Origin: an uncultured Gammaproteobacteria bacterium
Lineage (GTDB): Bacteria > Pseudomonadota > Gammaproteobacteria > GCA-001735895
Reading direction: 5' to 3'
Length of the DNA stretch: 5,762 nt
Assembly: GCA_945787265.1 (NCBI GenBank)
Contig: CALZHS010000133.1
Location: 1-5,762, forward strand
Below are positions 1 through 5,762 of this stretch, one piece after another; position 1 is the first letter of the stretch; each line of letters opens with the position of its first letter. Below the pieces are notes generated by a model that was given only the letters and a program-made list of their open reading frames with translations, had not been told where the DNA came from and searched no databases. The translations under genes and the position numbers were made by a program.

Positions 1-158
1 TGCGACAGGTGGTCGTAAATTTCGGCGTCGTTGTAAAGCTCGGGCTCCAGCTGCTGGGTGATCAGGAAAACGCGCCCGACGGATCCGAGAATCAGGGTTT
101 TTGCCGCTTCCCGGCAGTCCTGGCGTCCTTGTAACAATATACTTGAATTATCGCTCAT
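1..158 (-). CDS. Partial small protein, DUF7931-like (N-terminal 52 residues)
   Basis: This open frame starts with ATG at 158 and runs off the left edge without a stop, giving 52 complete codons. It begins MSDNSSILLQGRQDCREAAK and continues with a hydrophobic strand (GRVFLITQ), then LEPELYNDAEIYDHL. The pattern of a helix containing REAA, a hydrophobic strand and an acidic L-x-P-x-LYD-like segment resembles the domain now called DUF7931. I recall that domain next to or fused with GNAT acetyltransferases beside purB and the cupin gene in pseudomonads. No GNAT domain precedes it here, so this would be a stand-alone version unless more follows off the edge. It starts 22 bases after the roxA stop on the same strand, which suggests the same operon. 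The leader is AT-rich and shows no Shine-Dalgarno sequence. That it is a real gene is likely from position and frame; the family call is from memory and the function is unknown. Confidence 0.6.
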   Translation of the reverse strand, partial: MSDNSSILLQGRQDCREAAKTLILGSVGRVFLITQQLEPELYNDAEIYDHLS

Positions 159-180
159 AACGTATTGAATTTTAGCTAAT

Positions 181-1341
181 TTACTCGTTAATAGGGAGGA
201 TCGCCTGGTGTGATGCAAGCTCGATGAGCAGGGTCTCCATGGGTTCTATCTTGATGCATGCGTTGATCAGTTCGGTCGACCATTCCCGGTTGTCGCATAG
301 CTGCTGCAGGTGTTCGAGTATTTCCGGGCCTTGCGGCAATTCGCGGGATCTTCCATTGTAATAAAGCGTGATGCTTTGCTCCGCCTGATGATAAAACATC
401 CGGGTTTCGGGATGTCGCAACCAGGCGCAGGATAGCAGGTCGGATACGTAAACCGGTTGATCATCATCAAGCGGTGCTGCAACGGAACTCTCGGAAAGCA
501 TTTTGCCAATGGCGTCGCGCCAGACGGCCTCCGGTTGTTGCAATAATTCGGTCGCAAGGGATCGCAATCGTTCAATCTCGGCATCGGTAATTTCAGCGTG
601 ATGACGGTCAAGTTCGAGATCGGCGTCCGCGTAGCGTTTGAGACCGGGGCCATCGTGCTCGGTTTGCAGGGCAAAAGATTCGAGCACGCTGGTTGCGGTT
701 GGCGCCCGAAACCCGATCGAGTAAGTCAGGCAGCGATCCAGCGCAATGCCGTGATGTGCATAGCCGGGCGGCAGATACAGCAGGTCACCGGGGTCGAGAA
801 CGATATCCTGGTCGGGTTCGAATTCCTGCAGGATGGCAAGTTCGAGGCCTGGGATCAGTTGCGGTTGCCGGGCAGGGGTCTCGCAGAATTGCCATCGTCT
901 CGATCCCAGTGCCTGCAGCAGGAAAACATCGTATTCATCGACATGGGGCCCGACCGAGCCCTCGGCGGGCGCATAGCTGATCATCAAATCATCGATGCGC
1001 CAGTCCGGGATAAATCGAAACTGGTCGAGCAGGTCGGTGAGCTCGGGAAACCACTTCTCGCATTCCGATACCAGCAGCGAGTAGTGGGTTTCAGGCAGGT
1101 TCAGAAAATCCTGTTCTTCGAAGGGACCATAGCTCAGCTGCCAGGGGCTGGCCCCGTCTTTTTCGATAACCAGTCGACAATGAACGTCTTCTTCACAGGC
1201 AAGCCCGGCGAGTTCCTCCGGGCTGATCGGTGACTCGAATCGATCCCCGTGGTTTACCAGCGCGCCACGCAAAACACAGGGCTGCTTCTGCCAGTAGCGG
1301 TTGATGAAGGTTTCGCTGTCAAAATCCTTTAGTTGCCACAT
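181..1341 (-). CDS. roxA: Ribosomal protein L16 arginine 3-hydroxylase, cupin/JmjC type (RoxA/YcfD)
   Basis: Members of this family are Fe(II)- and 2-oxoglutarate-dependent oxygenases; the E. coli enzyme hydroxylates Arg81 of ribosomal protein L16. The 386-residue product is close to the length of E. coli YcfD (373). It opens with a typical FxxRYWQKQP segment (residues 12-21). The metal triad is visible: H133 and D135 in GPHVDEYDVF, and H196 in LYLPPGYAHHG. R148 in GSRRW lines up with YcfD Arg140, a 2-oxoglutarate-binding residue as I recall. The cupin core spans about residues 90-215. The rest (about 220-386) matches the helical dimerisation and winged-helix part in length and composition, ending in an acidic region and ILPINE. 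ATG at 1341 lies 6 bases after the purB stop with no Shine-Dalgarno sequence, so translation is probably coupled to purB. All key residues are present, so it should be active. The family is near certain; the substrate is inferred from homology. Confidence 0.93.
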   Translation of the reverse strand: MWQLKDFDSETFINRYWQKQPCVLRGALVNHGDRFESPISPEELAGLACEEDVHCRLVIEKDGASPWQLSYGPFEEQDFLNLPETHYSLLVSECEKWFPELTDLLDQFRFIPDWRIDDLMISYAPAEGSVGPHVDEYDVFLLQALGSRRWQFCETPARQPQLIPGLELAILQEFEPDQDIVLDPGDLLYLPPGYAHHGIALDRCLTYSIGFRAPTATSVLESFALQTEHDGPGLKRYADADLELDRHHAEITDAEIERLRSLATELLQQPEAVWRDAIGKMLSESSVAAPLDDDQPVYVSDLLSCAWLRHPETRMFYHQAEQSITLYYNGRSRELPQGPEILEHLQQLCDNREWSTELINACIKIEPMETLLIELASHQAILPINE

Positions 1342-1347
1342 GCCAAT

Positions 1348-2715
1348 CTAGATTTTCTTTGCCTGCTCCGCGGCATTGCCAATATAGCTGGCGGGAGTCA
1401 GCTTGATCAGTTCCTGCCGGGCACTCTCCGGTATATCGAGCGAATCGACGAACCGGCGTATTGCCTCGGCATCAATTTTTTGTCCGCGCGTCAGGGCCTT
1501 GAGTTTTTCATACGGCTGCTCGATACCGTGGCGCCGCATCACGGTCTGGATCGGTTCGGCAAGGACCTCCCAGTTGTGTTCGAGGTCGGTGGTAATGGTC
1601 TCGCTATCCACTTCGAGCTTGTCGATGCCGCGTTTCAATGAATCCAGCGCGATGACAACGTGACCGATACCGGTGCCGAGATTGCGCAACACGGTCGAAT
1701 CCGTCAGATCACGCTGCCAGCGGGAAACGGGCAGTTTTTGAGACAGGTGGTGAAACAGGGCATTAGCGATACCGAAATTACCCTCGGCATTCTCAAAATC
1801 GATCGGGTTAACCTTGTGCGGCATCGTCGATGAGCCAACTTCGCCCTCGATGGTGCGTTGCCTGAAATAACCGATCGAGATGTAACTCCAGATATCCCGA
1901 CTGAAATCAATCAGGATGGTATTGAATCGCGCCATTGCATCAAACAATTCGGCAATATAGTCATGCGGCTCAATTTGAGTGGTATAGGGATTCCACTCAA
2001 GGTCCATCGATTCGACGAACTGCCGGGTGATAGCCGGCCAGTCGCTGTCGGGGTAGGCACTTAAAAGCGCATTGTAGTTGCCCACCGCACCGTTCAGCTT
2101 GGCGAGCATATTGATTGACTCTATCTGGCTTAACTGGCGCCGTATTCGAAAGGCCACATTGGCGAACTCCTTGCCCAGCGTTGTCGGCGATGCCGGCTGT
2201 CCGTGGGTACGGCTCATCATTGGAATCGTCGCATATTGATGTGCCAGCGTGGTTATCATATCGAGTATTTCGTTCGCCATCGGCATGAAAACCTGGTCGC
2301 GACCCTGTTTCAGCATTAAGGCATGGGACAGGTTGTTGATATCTTCCGAGGTACAGCCGAAATGAATGAACTCCGAGACTTTATCAAGCTCGGCGTTGTG
2401 TGAGACCTGCTCCTTCAGGTAATACTCCACTGCCTTGACATCGTGATTGGTGGTTTTTTCGATTGCCTTGATGCGTTGCGCCTCGGAAACATCGAAATTT
2501 TCAATGATCGACTCCAGCAACAGGCTGGCCGATTCCGAGAACCGGGGGACCTCGTCAATGTCAGGAGTTCGGGACAGACATTGCAGCCAGCGGATCTCGA
2601 CCATTAAACGGTGATAGATCAGCCCATATTCACTGAAGAAGTCGCGCAGGCTCTCGGTTTTTGCCGCATAACGGCCATCGATAGGGGAGATCGCGGTGAG
2701 TGAGTCCAGGTGCAT
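1348..2715 (-). CDS. purB: Adenylosuccinate lyase
   Basis: This cytoplasmic enzyme acts twice in purine synthesis, splitting fumarate from SAICAR to give AICAR and from adenylosuccinate to give AMP. The product has 455 residues, almost the same as E. coli PurB (456), and belongs to the fumarase/aspartase superfamily. Visible conserved parts are LTAISPIDGRY near the N-terminus (residues 6-16), TSED (122-125), SRTHGQPASPTT (168-179) with the catalytic histidine H171, and the superfamily signature GSSTMPHKVNP (294-304) with the catalytic serine S295 on the mobile loop. Numbering agrees with the E. coli enzyme at both catalytic residues, so the start at 2715 and the whole frame are well supported. 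The leader lacks a Shine-Dalgarno sequence, and a 6-bp-stem inverted repeat ends 6 bases before ATG. roxA follows after 6 bases and is probably cotranscribed. The gene is intact with no missing motif. Confidence 0.98.
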   Translation of the reverse strand: MHLDSLTAISPIDGRYAAKTESLRDFFSEYGLIYHRLMVEIRWLQCLSRTPDIDEVPRFSESASLLLESIIENFDVSEAQRIKAIEKTTNHDVKAVEYYLKEQVSHNAELDKVSEFIHFGCTSEDINNLSHALMLKQGRDQVFMPMANEILDMITTLAHQYATIPMMSRTHGQPASPTTLGKEFANVAFRIRRQLSQIESINMLAKLNGAVGNYNALLSAYPDSDWPAITRQFVESMDLEWNPYTTQIEPHDYIAELFDAMARFNTILIDFSRDIWSYISIGYFRQRTIEGEVGSSTMPHKVNPIDFENAEGNFGIANALFHHLSQKLPVSRWQRDLTDSTVLRNLGTGIGHVVIALDSLKRGIDKLEVDSETITTDLEHNWEVLAEPIQTVMRRHGIEQPYEKLKALTRGQKIDAEAIRRFVDSLDIPESARQELIKLTPASYIGNAAEQAKKI

Positions 2716-2721
2716 AGATAA

Positions 2722-2739
2722 AACGCTGGCTAAAGCGTT
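2722..2739 (-). promoter_or_regulatory. Inverted repeat (possible hairpin) just upstream of purB
   Basis: Read on the minus strand, AACGCT and AGCGTT form a perfect 6-bp stem around the 6-base loop TTAGCC. The repeat ends 6 bases before the purB ATG and is followed by TTATCT, so the RNA hairpin would sit where the ribosome binds and leads into UUUUAU. It could be a translational or transcriptional control hairpin, a weak terminator of the upstream gene, or a DNA-binding site. It does not match the 16-bp enterobacterial PurR box. The symmetry is seen directly; the role is inferred. Confidence 0.4.
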
Positions 2740-2777
2740 AATACTACACCAAAGTTCAACGCCAGTAATGACATTAG

Positions 2778-2807
2778 AGGCTTGTAATCCGACCGCAACG
2801 AAAGCCT
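2778..2807 (-). repeat. Inverted repeat just after the 236-residue gene
   Basis: On the minus strand, AGGCTT at 2807-2802 is the exact reverse complement of AAGCCT at 2783-2778, with an 18-base loop between. It begins two bases after the TAA stop of the membrane-protein gene. No T-run follows (the next bases are CTAATG), so it is not a canonical intrinsic terminator. It may be a 3'-end stabilising or pausing structure, or chance. Confidence 0.3.
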
Positions 2808-2808
2808 G

Positions 2809-3519
2809 TTAATCGCTGGAACTGAAAGCCTCGTGTTTGAAGATCAACCGCTTGGCTCTTTCGTAGGATCCTTCGGCGACAATCGCTTCATCCTTGAGGC
2901 GGCGCAGTTCCCGCAACTCAAGCGCCAGGAGCTTGCTCTGATTCAGGCCCTTGGCTGTTTTGCTCTTGTTGATCTGCATGACGAATTTATTGATAAAACT
3001 GCGAAACTTCTCGTTGTCAGGATTCTTGTTGATCAATTCCACCAGTTTAACCCGGCCATACTGGCTGCGGAAAATGACCTTGTCACGGGAGTAGTGGAAA
3101 AATGCCAGCAGGCACATTACCGCTACCACGGTAACTGCCGTGAATGCCCCGAGAAAATTGACCGAGGAGGTATCAAGCCAGCCGGTAAATATCAATACCA
3201 GGTCGAGCCCCAGCAATGCCAGGCACGCATATAACCATTTCCAGGGTTTGACCCGGATTCTAAACGGCCGGGGGTCCAGGTAAGCGATATCGATGCGAAA
3301 CTTGTACTTGTTCTGGTGCTTTATCTTGACCGACTGATAACAGTGCGTGTCGTTGAAAATGGTGAAATGGCGATAAATGCCACGTGATTTGCTGAGCTGT
3401 TCAAACTCGAAGTTGATGTGCTCGACCGGAATCTGCTCGTTATCGGAAAAATTCGTGGTGGTGTCGTCCTCAACAGGCTCCAGATCGATTTCGACTGATT
3501 CGATATTGGCTTCGGTCAT
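2809..3519 (-). CDS. Unrecognised two-helix membrane protein with SHOCT-like C-terminus
   Basis: I do not recognise this 236-residue protein as a named family. Residues 1-30 are acidic and probably disordered. Residues 31-90 look strand-rich and contain YLDPRPFRIRVKPWKW. Two hydrophobic segments follow, about 95-115 (LYACLALLGLDLVLIFTGWL) and 121-143 (VNFLGAFTAVTVVAVMCLLAFF), joined by a very short loop. Basic residues flank both (KPWK before, SRDK after), so both ends should face the cytoplasm. Residues 148-186 (VIFRSQYGRVKLVELI and onward) look like a strand followed by a helix. Residues 199-230 contain ELRRLKDEAIVAEGSYERAKR, spaced like the SHOCT helical hairpin (L-x-x-L-x-x-G-x-I-x-x-E-x-F-x-x-K). 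ATG at 3519 is the only methionine that keeps the N-terminal domain; no Shine-Dalgarno sequence precedes it. A membrane-anchored scaffold or sensor is possible, but no function is assigned. Confidence 0.8.
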   Translation of the reverse strand: MTEANIESVEIDLEPVEDDTTTNFSDNEQIPVEHINFEFEQLSKSRGIYRHFTIFNDTHCYQSVKIKHQNKYKFRIDIAYLDPRPFRIRVKPWKWLYACLALLGLDLVLIFTGWLDTSSVNFLGAFTAVTVVAVMCLLAFFHYSRDKVIFRSQYGRVKLVELINKNPDNEKFRSFINKFVMQINKSKTAKGLNQSKLLALELRELRRLKDEAIVAEGSYERAKRLIFKHEAFSSSD

Positions 3520-3549
3520 TTATTAGATTTGGTGGTTTTGAACCTTTTA

Positions 3550-3558
3550 AAAATAGCA
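3550..3558 (-). promoter_or_regulatory. Possible extended -10 promoter for the 236-residue gene
   Basis: On the minus strand TGCTATTTT fits an extended -10 element (TG-n-TATTTT, 4 of 6 to TATAAT). It would start transcription near 3543 and leave a leader of about 25 bases before ATG at 3519. The surrounding bases are AT-rich. No good -35 hexamer lies at the normal distance. Weak, sequence-only evidence. Confidence 0.27.
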
Positions 3559-3592
3559 CAAATGCCGGTAATAACATGGCTTCGAGCAATTT

Positions 3593-3602
3593 TTTGGCCA
3601 AA
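3593..3602. promoter_or_regulatory. 10-bp palindrome TTTGGCCAAA upstream of the 236-residue gene
   Basis: A perfect 10-bp palindrome lies in the intergenic stretch, about 55 bases upstream of the start site predicted from the possible -10 element. The position would suit an activator or a half of a larger operator. A palindrome this short can arise by chance, and no second copy was noticed in the window. Confidence 0.2.
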
Positions 3603-3638
3603 CTAATCGTGAATGTGACCCAGTACCGAAAATATCGG

Positions 3639-3666
3639 AAAAATTCGCGTGTGCAAGCCTGACGCG
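3639..3666 (-). terminator. Weak rho-independent terminator after the DUF3604-like gene
   Basis: On the minus strand, 20 bases after the TAA stop of the large gene, CGCGT (3666-3662) and ACGCG (3650-3646) form a 5-bp GC-rich stem with an 11-base loop, followed directly by AATTTTT. The layout is that of an intrinsic terminator, although the stem is short. A competing stem upstream (GCAAACCT with AGGCTTGC, one mismatch) uses part of the loop. If real, it separates this gene from the downstream membrane-protein gene. Confidence 0.4.
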
Positions 3667-3686
3667 GCCCGCGGAGGTTTGCGTGG

Positions 3687-5762
3687 TTATCGAATCAGGT
3701 ATATCGGGCTGGACCAGGTGTAATGTCCCTCTTCGTGGGTGACGCGGACGTACAGCGGATTGTCGCGCTGTGCGACCAGATCGATCTCGCGTTCAATATT
3801 TAGCGCGTAATGGGGATTATGGTCGGGCAGTCTGAACACGCGAATCCGGCGCTCGATACCGCCGTTGGCGAAGATCAACTCATCGCGTCCAATATCCTTG
3901 ACGTCTACTTGCTGCTGCACCAGCGCGGTGTTAATGCGCAAGCTGCCTTGATCGGGATCCCGCAACACCGCTTCGAAGCCGCCAAAACCACCCGTCGTCA
4001 GTGCGCTCCACTCGACGCGCCCGGCGTCCGTTTGTTCGAAGCGACGATCGAGGTTGTAACGATTGATCGGGGTCAGCGTTGCGAAACTGTTTCCGCTGAG
4101 CTCGGCATATCCATCCCACATGGTTTCACGGCCACGGCCGCGATACTCCGAACCTTCCCAGATCACGCGGATACGCTTGCCGAGCTCGGCTTCCGTGTAG
4201 GGTCGAAACACTTCAAGGGTATCGAGGCCATTGCGGATATCGATGCGTTCAATGGGGGCGGCGCTGTGCACGTCGATGGTGAACTTTACGCGATCCTCGG
4301 TGGTTTGCAGGATGTCGCCCATCATCGCCGTGCGCACCATCTCGGAGCTGACGTCACCCAGTCGGGGGTCGTCAGCGAACAGTTCGGCCTCGCGCGTGAA
4401 TTCAACCCGGGTATCCAGCAGCACACGGCTGCCGGTGGTGCCATAGTGATGACGTTTACGCAAACCCTCCATGATGCCCGCACGCGTAAACTCCGGTGCC
4501 AGAACGCAGGTCAGGCCCCCGTAGGCACCGAAACTGGTTGAGCCCGGATGGGATGCGCCGGGGCGCCCCTTGTGTCCGTCCGAATTCGACAGGATACCGA
4601 CCCGATAACCTTGCTCGAAGGCGTCGTGCACCAGCCACTCGAAGGTTCCCCAGGCAGAATGCACCTCGACGCCTTTCTCGATACGTTGATCATGCGCAAC
4701 CCTGATATCGGCATAGCGTCCCCCGATATGCGCAAATACCGTGCAATCCTCGTCCTTTAGCGCCTCGAACAGGTCACTGGCCGAGGTTGCATCGGTATCA
4801 ACATCGGACAGGTCATCTACCAGCGCGTGCGAGGAGCGGTGTATTTGACGGCCCTCGTGCATGTGCAACACGTTTCTGTCGCCGCCGAGCCCGGTATTCC
4901 CCGACCATTCCCAGCCGGGGAAAACAATGAAACGACCATCCTCGGTAAATTCGGCGGAAAGTTCATTCAGCCACTGCCAGAACTCGTTCGTTATTTGAAA
5001 GTCGTTACCCTGGTGCACGCAGATATCGAGAAATGCCTTGTCGCGCGCAAACTCGTAGAAATCACGTGCCGAATTGGTACCGATGGTTTCCTCCGACTGA
5101 CCGTGCAGGTCCCCCCAGTAGGGCAGTAAATCGGCATCGGCGACAATACGGCAAGGATTGGATTTGGCAACGATATCGTCACTGGCGTCGAGCAACTCGA
5201 TGATCAAATCGCCACTGTCAGCGGCACGGAGGTCTTCGATAATTCGTGCGAACTCACCTTTTTCAAGCGCTACCGTAGCGGGCAGGCCGCTGACGTTCAT
5301 GCTCGAGCGCAGCTTCAGGTTAAGGTCACAAAGGTTGGAAGGATTGCCCCACCGGTCTTCGCCCTTGATGCAAAGCCGGAAACTCTCCTGCTGTCGCCGC
5401 AACGTGGGCAATATGGCCTTGTAGAGTACCGGCGGGCCGGGAACGATCTCGATCTCGGGCTGTTGTGGTAACTCGACATAGTTGTAGGTGGCTATCGCGT
5501 CGACCAGCACCTTGAATTCGAAAGTCTTTTCACAAAATGTCTGGATTCGCATACCGGGCGATCCCTCGCGGCGGTCGCCAAAACGCACGATGATTTGATC
5601 GCCCTCGCGCAGGAATCCACGCACCACCTTGATATACAGGGTTTTATCCCAGGGACGGATGTTGCGTTTCATGTCGTATTCAATGTGCAGAATAGCGCCG
5701 TTGGTGGCTTCGGCGGTGACGTAATTGGCGGCAGCGGGGTCATTGAACTGGGGCTTACCCAT
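3687..5762 (-). CDS. DUF3604-type PHP-like metal-dependent hydrolase, probably N-terminally cut by the window
   Basis: The visible 691 residues end at TAA (3687-3689). Residues 1-210 look like strand-rich domains; GEDRWGNPSN (134-143) is typical of bacterial Ig-like folds. From about 212 to 440 comes a PHP-like core: YWGDLHGQSEET (215-226, D218 and H220), a histidine at H250 (CVHQGND), FPGWEWSG (281-288, E285), NVLH (H300), AHIGG (H345), VEVHSA (E366, H368) and SNSDGHKGRPG (392-402, D395 and H397). These fit metal ligands of DUF3604 proteins, whose substrates are largely unknown. Residues 441-691 look like a further strand-rich domain. No signal peptide is seen in the visible part. The ATG at 5762 is the last codon in the window, and PQFNDPAAANYVT just after it resembles, from memory, an internal segment of longer relatives, so the true start probably lies outside. 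The protein may act on a carbohydrate, phosphate ester or similar compound; that is a guess. The family call is good, the function is open. Confidence 0.85.
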   Translation of the reverse strand: MGKPQFNDPAAANYVTAEATNGAILHIEYDMKRNIRPWDKTLYIKVVRGFLREGDQIIVRFGDRREGSPGMRIQTFCEKTFEFKVLVDAIATYNYVELPQQPEIEIVPGPPVLYKAILPTLRRQQESFRLCIKGEDRWGNPSNLCDLNLKLRSSMNVSGLPATVALEKGEFARIIEDLRAADSGDLIIELLDASDDIVAKSNPCRIVADADLLPYWGDLHGQSEETIGTNSARDFYEFARDKAFLDICVHQGNDFQITNEFWQWLNELSAEFTEDGRFIVFPGWEWSGNTGLGGDRNVLHMHEGRQIHRSSHALVDDLSDVDTDATSASDLFEALKDEDCTVFAHIGGRYADIRVAHDQRIEKGVEVHSAWGTFEWLVHDAFEQGYRVGILSNSDGHKGRPGASHPGSTSFGAYGGLTCVLAPEFTRAGIMEGLRKRHHYGTTGSRVLLDTRVEFTREAELFADDPRLGDVSSEMVRTAMMGDILQTTEDRVKFTIDVHSAAPIERIDIRNGLDTLEVFRPYTEAELGKRIRVIWEGSEYRGRGRETMWDGYAELSGNSFATLTPINRYNLDRRFEQTDAGRVEWSALTTGGFGGFEAVLRDPDQGSLRINTALVQQQVDVKDIGRDELIFANGGIERRIRVFRLPDHNPHYALNIEREIDLVAQRDNPLYVRVTHEEGHYTWSSPIYLIR

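Noticed and set aside
172..179. 8-bp palindrome TTAGCTAA between roxA and the partial gene
   Set aside because: It is too short and AT-rich to support a regulatory call inside a 22-base gap of an apparent operon.
598..1233. Long open frame on the plus strand opposite roxA (211 codons)
   Set aside because: It lies wholly antisense to a gene with a full set of RoxA catalytic residues, has no recognisable domain and is a frame shadow of GC-biased codons.
2722..2739. PurR operator in front of purB
   Set aside because: The repeat is an 18-base palindrome with arms AACGCT/AGCGTT and lacks the GCAA-n-CG-n-TT core of the enterobacterial PUR box.
2741..2746. TAGTAT on the minus strand as a -10 element for purB
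   Set aside because: No -35 hexamer better than 2 of 6 lies at 16-18 bases, and the predicted start would fall inside the inverted repeat.
2833..3234. Plus-strand frame of 133 codons opposite the membrane-protein gene
   Set aside because: The minus-strand product has coherent membrane helices and a SHOCT-like hairpin; the plus-strand product has no coherent features.
3626..3638. Short inverted repeat CCGA/TCGG with a 5-base loop
   Set aside because: A 4-bp stem is expected by chance and no gene ends nearby on the plus strand to use it.
3810..4541. Long open frame on the plus strand opposite the DUF3604-like gene (243 codons)
   Set aside because: It is antisense to a region with clear conserved motifs, its translation shows no recognisable domain, and frame bias of the real gene explains it.

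Overview
The window looks like chromosomal DNA from a gammaproteobacterium of moderate GC content. The best evidence is the pair purB (adenylosuccinate lyase) and roxA/ycfD (ribosomal protein L16 arginine hydroxylase). In Escherichia coli these two lie close together on the chromosome, and in pseudomonads, as I recall, they sit side by side with a small gene like the one at the left edge here. The species cannot be named from this stretch. No transposase, integrase, CRISPR array, tRNA or rRNA was seen.

All five genes lie on the minus strand, so transcription runs from right to left. From the right edge: (1) 3687-5762, a large protein of the DUF3604/PHP-like metal-dependent hydrolase type, probably missing its N-terminus beyond the window; (2) an intergenic stretch of 167 bases with a terminator-like hairpin and a possible promoter; (3) 2809-3519, an unrecognised 236-residue protein with two membrane helices and a SHOCT-like C-terminal hairpin; (4) 93 bases holding two inverted repeats, one of them directly in front of purB; (5) purB, 1348-2715; (6) roxA, 181-1341, starting only 6 bases after the purB stop; (7) the first 52 codons of a small protein resembling DUF7931, 1-158, starting 22 bases after the roxA stop.

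purB, roxA and the partial gene almost certainly form one transcription unit. It links purine synthesis with post-translational modification of the ribosome. The two right-hand genes are separated from it by longer gaps and have no evident functional tie to it. The most interesting parts are the unknown membrane protein, the divergent metal site of the DUF3604-like protein, the leader of purB with mutually exclusive hairpins, and the fact that none of the four visible start codons has a recognisable Shine-Dalgarno sequence. I found no convincing new multi-gene system.
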